NCBI GenBank assembly: GCA_026702755.1
Contig: JAPPBX010000023.1
Coordinates: 1-64,000, forward strand
DNA from: Candidatus Poribacteria bacterium
GTDB lineage: Bacteria > Poribacteria > WGA-4E > WGA-3G
DNA: 64,000 nt
Reading direction: 5' to 3'
Part shown: positions 60,825-64,000 of the stretch, in pieces
Layout of the letters: each line of letters starts with the position of its first letter
Numbering within the stretch: the stretch's first letter is position 1
Notes under the pieces: generated by a model
Seen by the model: only the letters and a program-made list of their open reading frames with translations
Told to the model about the DNA's origin: nothing
The model's database searches: none
Made by a program: the position numbers and the translations under genes

Positions 60825-63800
60825 ATGAAAAAACTAAATCTCAAACCTACACACAAACCGATACGAGACTACTACGAGGCGTTAGAACAATATCATCAAC
60901 ATAATATCACACACGAAGGCGCGGTCAGTAATCCTTTTGCTTTCCTACTTGCCATCTGTGCAAAAAGGGTGGGTGTCACGCTGGAACCTCAACACGCTAT
61001 GCGCAGCCCGAAAGGCAATCGCATCGTCATTGATGGCGCAATCATCGACCAATATAGACTCCCGATCGCCTACTGGGAAGCGAAGGATATGGATGACGAC
61101 CTCCCAAAAGCAATTCAGGAGAAACGCGACAAAGGCTATCCGTTTGACAATATCGCTTTTCAAAACCCTGAGCGAGCTATTTTGTATCAGAACGGGCAGG
61201 AGGTGCTGGACACGGACATCACCGAACCCGAAAACCTAATTGATGCGCTCCAACGTCTCTTTTCATATTCAGGCATTACTTTTAGCGATTGGTATGATGC
61301 GGTTGATAAATTCAGTGAACGGATTCCGGCACTTGCAGAGGAGTTAAAGCAACTCGTTGAGCAAGAGCACAAAACGAACACTGAATTTAAGAAGGCATTC
61401 ACCGGTTTCTATCAGACCTGTCGCACCTCAATCAACCCCGATCTCTCACAAGCTGCCGTTGAAGAGATGCTTATCCAGCATATCCTCACTGAACGGATAT
61501 TCCTCAAAGTTTTTGACAGATCGGATTTTACCAACCGAAATATCATTGCCATTGAGATTGAAAAAGTCAGTGCTACACTCATGCAGCACTCGGTGAGTCG
61601 CGACGAATTCCTTAAACCTTTGAACCCATTCTACACGGCTATTGAAAACGCTGCTACTCATTGTAAAGATTTCTCCGAGAAACAGCACTTTCTCAACACC
61701 GTCTATGAAAGATTTTTTCAAGAGTTTTCTGAGGATACAGCAGACACCCACGGTATTGTCTACACCCCGCAACCTATTGTTGATTTCATGGTGAATAGCG
61801 TCGAATATCTCCTGAAAAGTGAGTTTGACCGATCGCTGTCGGATGTTGGTGTGCATATTATAGACCCATTTGTCGGCACCGGCAATTTCATCGTTCGACT
61901 CATGCAGGACATACGAAAAACAGCACTGGAGGATAAATATCAGCACGAACTGCATTGCAATGAAGTCCTTTTATTGCCCTACTACATTGCCAATCTAAAC
62001 ATTGAGCAAGAGTTTTTGCATCACACAAAGAAATACCTACCCTTTAAAAAAATAGTGTTCGCTGATACTTTTGAATTGTTCGATCCACCTCAAGGAGAAC
62101 TCTTTAGCGAGGAAAACACAAAACGGGCAAAACAGCAAAAAGAAACAGACATGTTTGTCATTATCGGCAACCCACCCTACAATGCGGGGCAACAGAATGC
62201 AAATGACAATAACAAAAATCGTAAATACCCGGCATTGGACAAACGGATAAAAGATACATATTCAAAAGATTCCAAAGCACGATTGCCGTACAACGTATAT
62301 GATCCATTTGTGAGAGCGTTTCGCTGGGCATCGGAGCGAATTGGAGATTCCGGTATTGTCGCATTCGTAACGAACAACAGTTTTATTGAGGATTGGACGT
62401 TTGATGGGATGCGCAAACATCTTGCCGAAGAATTCAACGCGCTGTATCTGCTTAATTTAGGTGGAAACATTCGTAAGGGACAATCAGCAGACTCTAATGT
62501 GTTTGCTCCAAAGTCCACAGTCGGTGTAAGTATAGCGATGCTTGTGAGAACCGGAGAACCTGTTGATTCTCCTTGTGTCTTTTACAACGATGAAGCGGAA
62601 AATGGGAGCAAAGTACAGAAGTTTCATTTTCTTAAGACGCACAAAAACGTGGGTAACATTACATGGGAAGAGATTCAGCCCAATGAAAAACACACGTGGC
62701 TCACTAAGGGGCTCCACGACGATTTTGATACCCTCATTCCAATGGGAACTAGAGAAGCGAAAAAGGAAAAAGGTACTGCGAAAACTACAGAGGGTGTAAT
62801 TTTCAAAAACTTCAGTCTCGGTGTGTCAACCAATCGAGATTTCTGGGTTTACAACTTTAACCAAGATGTGCTTCGTGATAATATTCAACGCACCATAAAA
62901 ACTTATACAGCAGAGGTGGATCGTTGGAAACGTCAGGTTGCCGAGTCGAAACGTGGAAACGTCCCTGAACTTCAAGTTAATGACTTTGTTTTATCTGATG
63001 CTACCAAAATAAAATGGAGCCGAGATTTAAAAGAGAAGAAGTTACAGCAAGGAAAAATTACTGAGTATGCTGACCAGAAAATAAGGACCTGTCTCTACCG
63101 TCCGTTCACGAGAACTAATCTGTTTCTTGACAAAATTCTAGTCGACAGCCCGGGACAGTTCCCCCTCATATTTCCGACTCCGGAGACAGAAGCGGAGAAC
63201 CGAGTGATAATCGTCAGTGATCACGGGTTTCGCGCAGGCTTCAATGTCCTTATGGCAAGTCTGATCCCGGACCTCCATACGCTTGCAACAACTGATGGTT
63301 TTCAGTGTTTCCCTTTCTATACCTATGACGAGGATGGCACTGATCGCTGTGAAAACATTACCGATTGGGCATTAGAAGCTTTCCAAACCTACTACGATGA
63401 TGAAAACATAAGCAAATGGGATATATTCTACTATAACTATGGTCTCTTACACCACTCCGATTGTCGCCGTAAGTATCAGGAGGACCTCAAGCGGAGTCTT
63501 CCACGTATTCTTGTTGTTAGTGATTTCTGGACGTTCGCCACGGCTGGCAAGAAATTGGCGGATCTCCATATCAACTATGAATCCGTTCCAAAATACGCTG
63601 GATTGACTTTTAAGGAGATGCCTGATATACCGCTAAATTGGCGTGTTGAGAAAATGACCTTATCTAAGGACAAAACACAGATTCGATACAACGATTTCCT
63701 AATTATTGAAGGTATTCCGACTGAAGTACACGACTATAGACTGGGTAAGCGATCGGCATTGGAGTGGATAGTTGATCAGTATAAACTCAAGGTAGATAAG

Positions 63801-63962
63801 GACACCAAGAAATATAAAGGAAGTTATATTGTCAGGGACCCAAATTGTGAGGCGGAACCACGGTATATTGTAGACTTAATAGCACGTGTCATTACTGTAA
63901 GCCTTGAGACAATGGAAATCGTCAAGAATTTACCCCCATTATATCCTATTGATGGGGACTAA
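60825..63962 (+). CDS. Type ISP/IIG restriction-modification enzyme (nuclease, N6-adenine methylase, specificity domains)
   Basis: The ATG at 60825 after GGAG gives 1045 residues (the ATG at 60813 lacks a ribosome site). The N-terminus has a PD-(D/E)XK-like arrangement: VIDGAII with D70, then YWEAKD with E85-A-K87. The methylase has motif I D347PFVGTGN, GIVYTPQPIVDFMVNS ahead of it, and motif IV N449PPY452 in IIGNPPYNAGQQN, a gamma-class N6-adenine methyltransferase. The C-terminal 400 residues match the Type ISP specificity region (LPRILVVSDFWTFATAGKKLADLH, YRLGKRSALEWIVDQY). Unlike LlaBIII-type ISP enzymes there is no helicase domain, so it resembles a single-chain type IIG. The gene ends 38 bases before the window edge. 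Confidence 0.9.
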   Translation: MKKLNLKPTHKPIRDYYEALEQYHQHNITHEGAVSNPFAFLLAICAKRVGVTLEPQHAMRSPKGNRIVIDGAIIDQYRLPIAYWEAKDMDDDLPKAIQEKRDKGYPFDNIAFQNPERAILYQNGQEVLDTDITEPENLIDALQRLFSYSGITFSDWYDAVDKFSERIPALAEELKQLVEQEHKTNTEFKKAFTGFYQTCRTSINPDLSQAAVEEMLIQHILTERIFLKVFDRSDFTNRNIIAIEIEKVSATLMQHSVSRDEFLKPLNPFYTAIENAATHCKDFSEKQHFLNTVYERFFQEFSEDTADTHGIVYTPQPIVDFMVNSVEYLLKSEFDRSLSDVGVHIIDPFVGTGNFIVRLMQDIRKTALEDKYQHELHCNEVLLLPYYIANLNIEQEFLHHTKKYLPFKKIVFADTFELFDPPQGELFSEENTKRAKQQKETDMFVIIGNPPYNAGQQNANDNNKNRKYPALDKRIKDTYSKDSKARLPYNVYDPFVRAFRWASERIGDSGIVAFVTNNSFIEDWTFDGMRKHLAEEFNALYLLNLGGNIRKGQSADSNVFAPKSTVGVSIAMLVRTGEPVDSPCVFYNDEAENGSKVQKFHFLKTHKNVGNITWEEIQPNEKHTWLTKGLHDDFDTLIPMGTREAKKEKGTAKTTEGVIFKNFSLGVSTNRDFWVYNFNQDVLRDNIQRTIKTYTAEVDRWKRQVAESKRGNVPELQVNDFVLSDATKIKWSRDLKEKKLQQGKITEYADQKIRTCLYRPFTRTNLFLDKILVDSPGQFPLIFPTPETEAENRVIIVSDHGFRAGFNVLMASLIPDLHTLATTDGFQCFPFYTYDEDGTDRCENITDWALEAFQTYYDDENISKWDIFYYNYGLLHHSDCRRKYQEDLKRSLPRILVVSDFWTFATAGKKLADLHINYESVPKYAGLTFKEMPDIPLNWRVEKMTLSKDKTQIRYNDFLIIEGIPTEVHDYRLGKRSALEWIVDQYKLKVDKDTKKYKGSYIVRDPNCEAEPRYIVDLIARVITVSLETMEIVKNLPPLYPIDGD

Positions 63963-64000
63963 TCGAATAGGAGCACAGCGCAGACGTTTGTGCTGAAAAG

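Noticed and set aside
1-64000. tRNA, rRNA and phage attachment sites
   Set aside because: Visual scan found no cloverleaf with a GGTTCRA T-loop, no rRNA signature and no integrase gene other than the IS3 remnant.

Overview
The window reads as bacterial chromosome of medium G+C, most plausibly from Candidatus Poribacteria or a close relative. This is an inference from gene content: a secreted multi-haem-like protein ending in a DVNRDGQINILDLV-type dockerin repeat, a sulfatase-fold enzyme, a phytanoyl-CoA dioxygenase, a Gfo/Idh/MocA oxidoreductase, a DUF1080 protein, parallel beta-helix proteins, and dispersed short palindromic elements. Promoters with near-consensus -35/-10 boxes precede several genes, TTG and GTG starts are common, and no rRNA, tRNA or CRISPR array was recognised.

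Layout. 0-4.5 kb is accessory: a truncated IS3-type transposase, an A+T-rich 833-residue protein with a zinc ribbon and a PD-(D/E)XK nuclease signature, a decayed small gene and a DUF1080 gene. 4.6-10.5 kb holds a phosphonoacetate-hydrolase-like enzyme, a HEAT/TPR protein, a membrane protein, glmM and yvcK. 11-14.3 kb is a glnS-gltX pair. 14.3-17.7 kb carries two toxin-antitoxin modules, a DegT-type aminotransferase and a small charged protein. 17.7-23 kb has a LivJ-type binding lipoprotein, a sulfatase-fold enzyme, a UbiA-type prenyltransferase and beta-helix and other lipoproteins. 23.3-28 kb is a housekeeping block (ffh, rpsP, khpA, trmD, rplS, rnhB, yraN) in which rimM is absent from its usual place. 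28-37.4 kb is catabolic or secreted: amidohydrolase, PhyH, D-threonine-aldolase-like enzyme, cytochrome-LRR-dockerin protein, UbiX-type enzyme, MFS exporter and Gfo/Idh/MocA.

37.6-54.4 kb is an ion-transport region: corA, three envelope genes, a cation-chloride-cotransporter-like permease and three tandem MscS channels on the plus strand. They face a minus-strand pst operon (pstS-pstC-pstA-K+ channel-pstB-pstB-second pstA-like gene-pstB-phoU). The three PstB ATPases have lost different catalytic motifs. The second has good Walker, Q- and H-loops but no LSGGQ; the third has LSGGQ but no Q-loop Gln or H-loop His; the first is damaged at all three. They look designed to work as asymmetric heterodimers, with one competent and one degenerate ATP site, unlike the textbook PstB homodimer. 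I consider this the most unusual system here.

54.6-64 kb has an M32 carboxypeptidase, a small lipoprotein whose N-terminus overlaps a repeat, a beta-helix protein, a nucleoside hydrolase, and a possible defence locus: coiled-coil membrane protein, TPR protein with a recent internal duplication, and a type ISP/IIG restriction-modification enzyme ending just inside the window edge. Two families of short terminal-inverted-repeat elements, sharing a GCTGGCGAGG...CCTCGCC core, sit between genes throughout.
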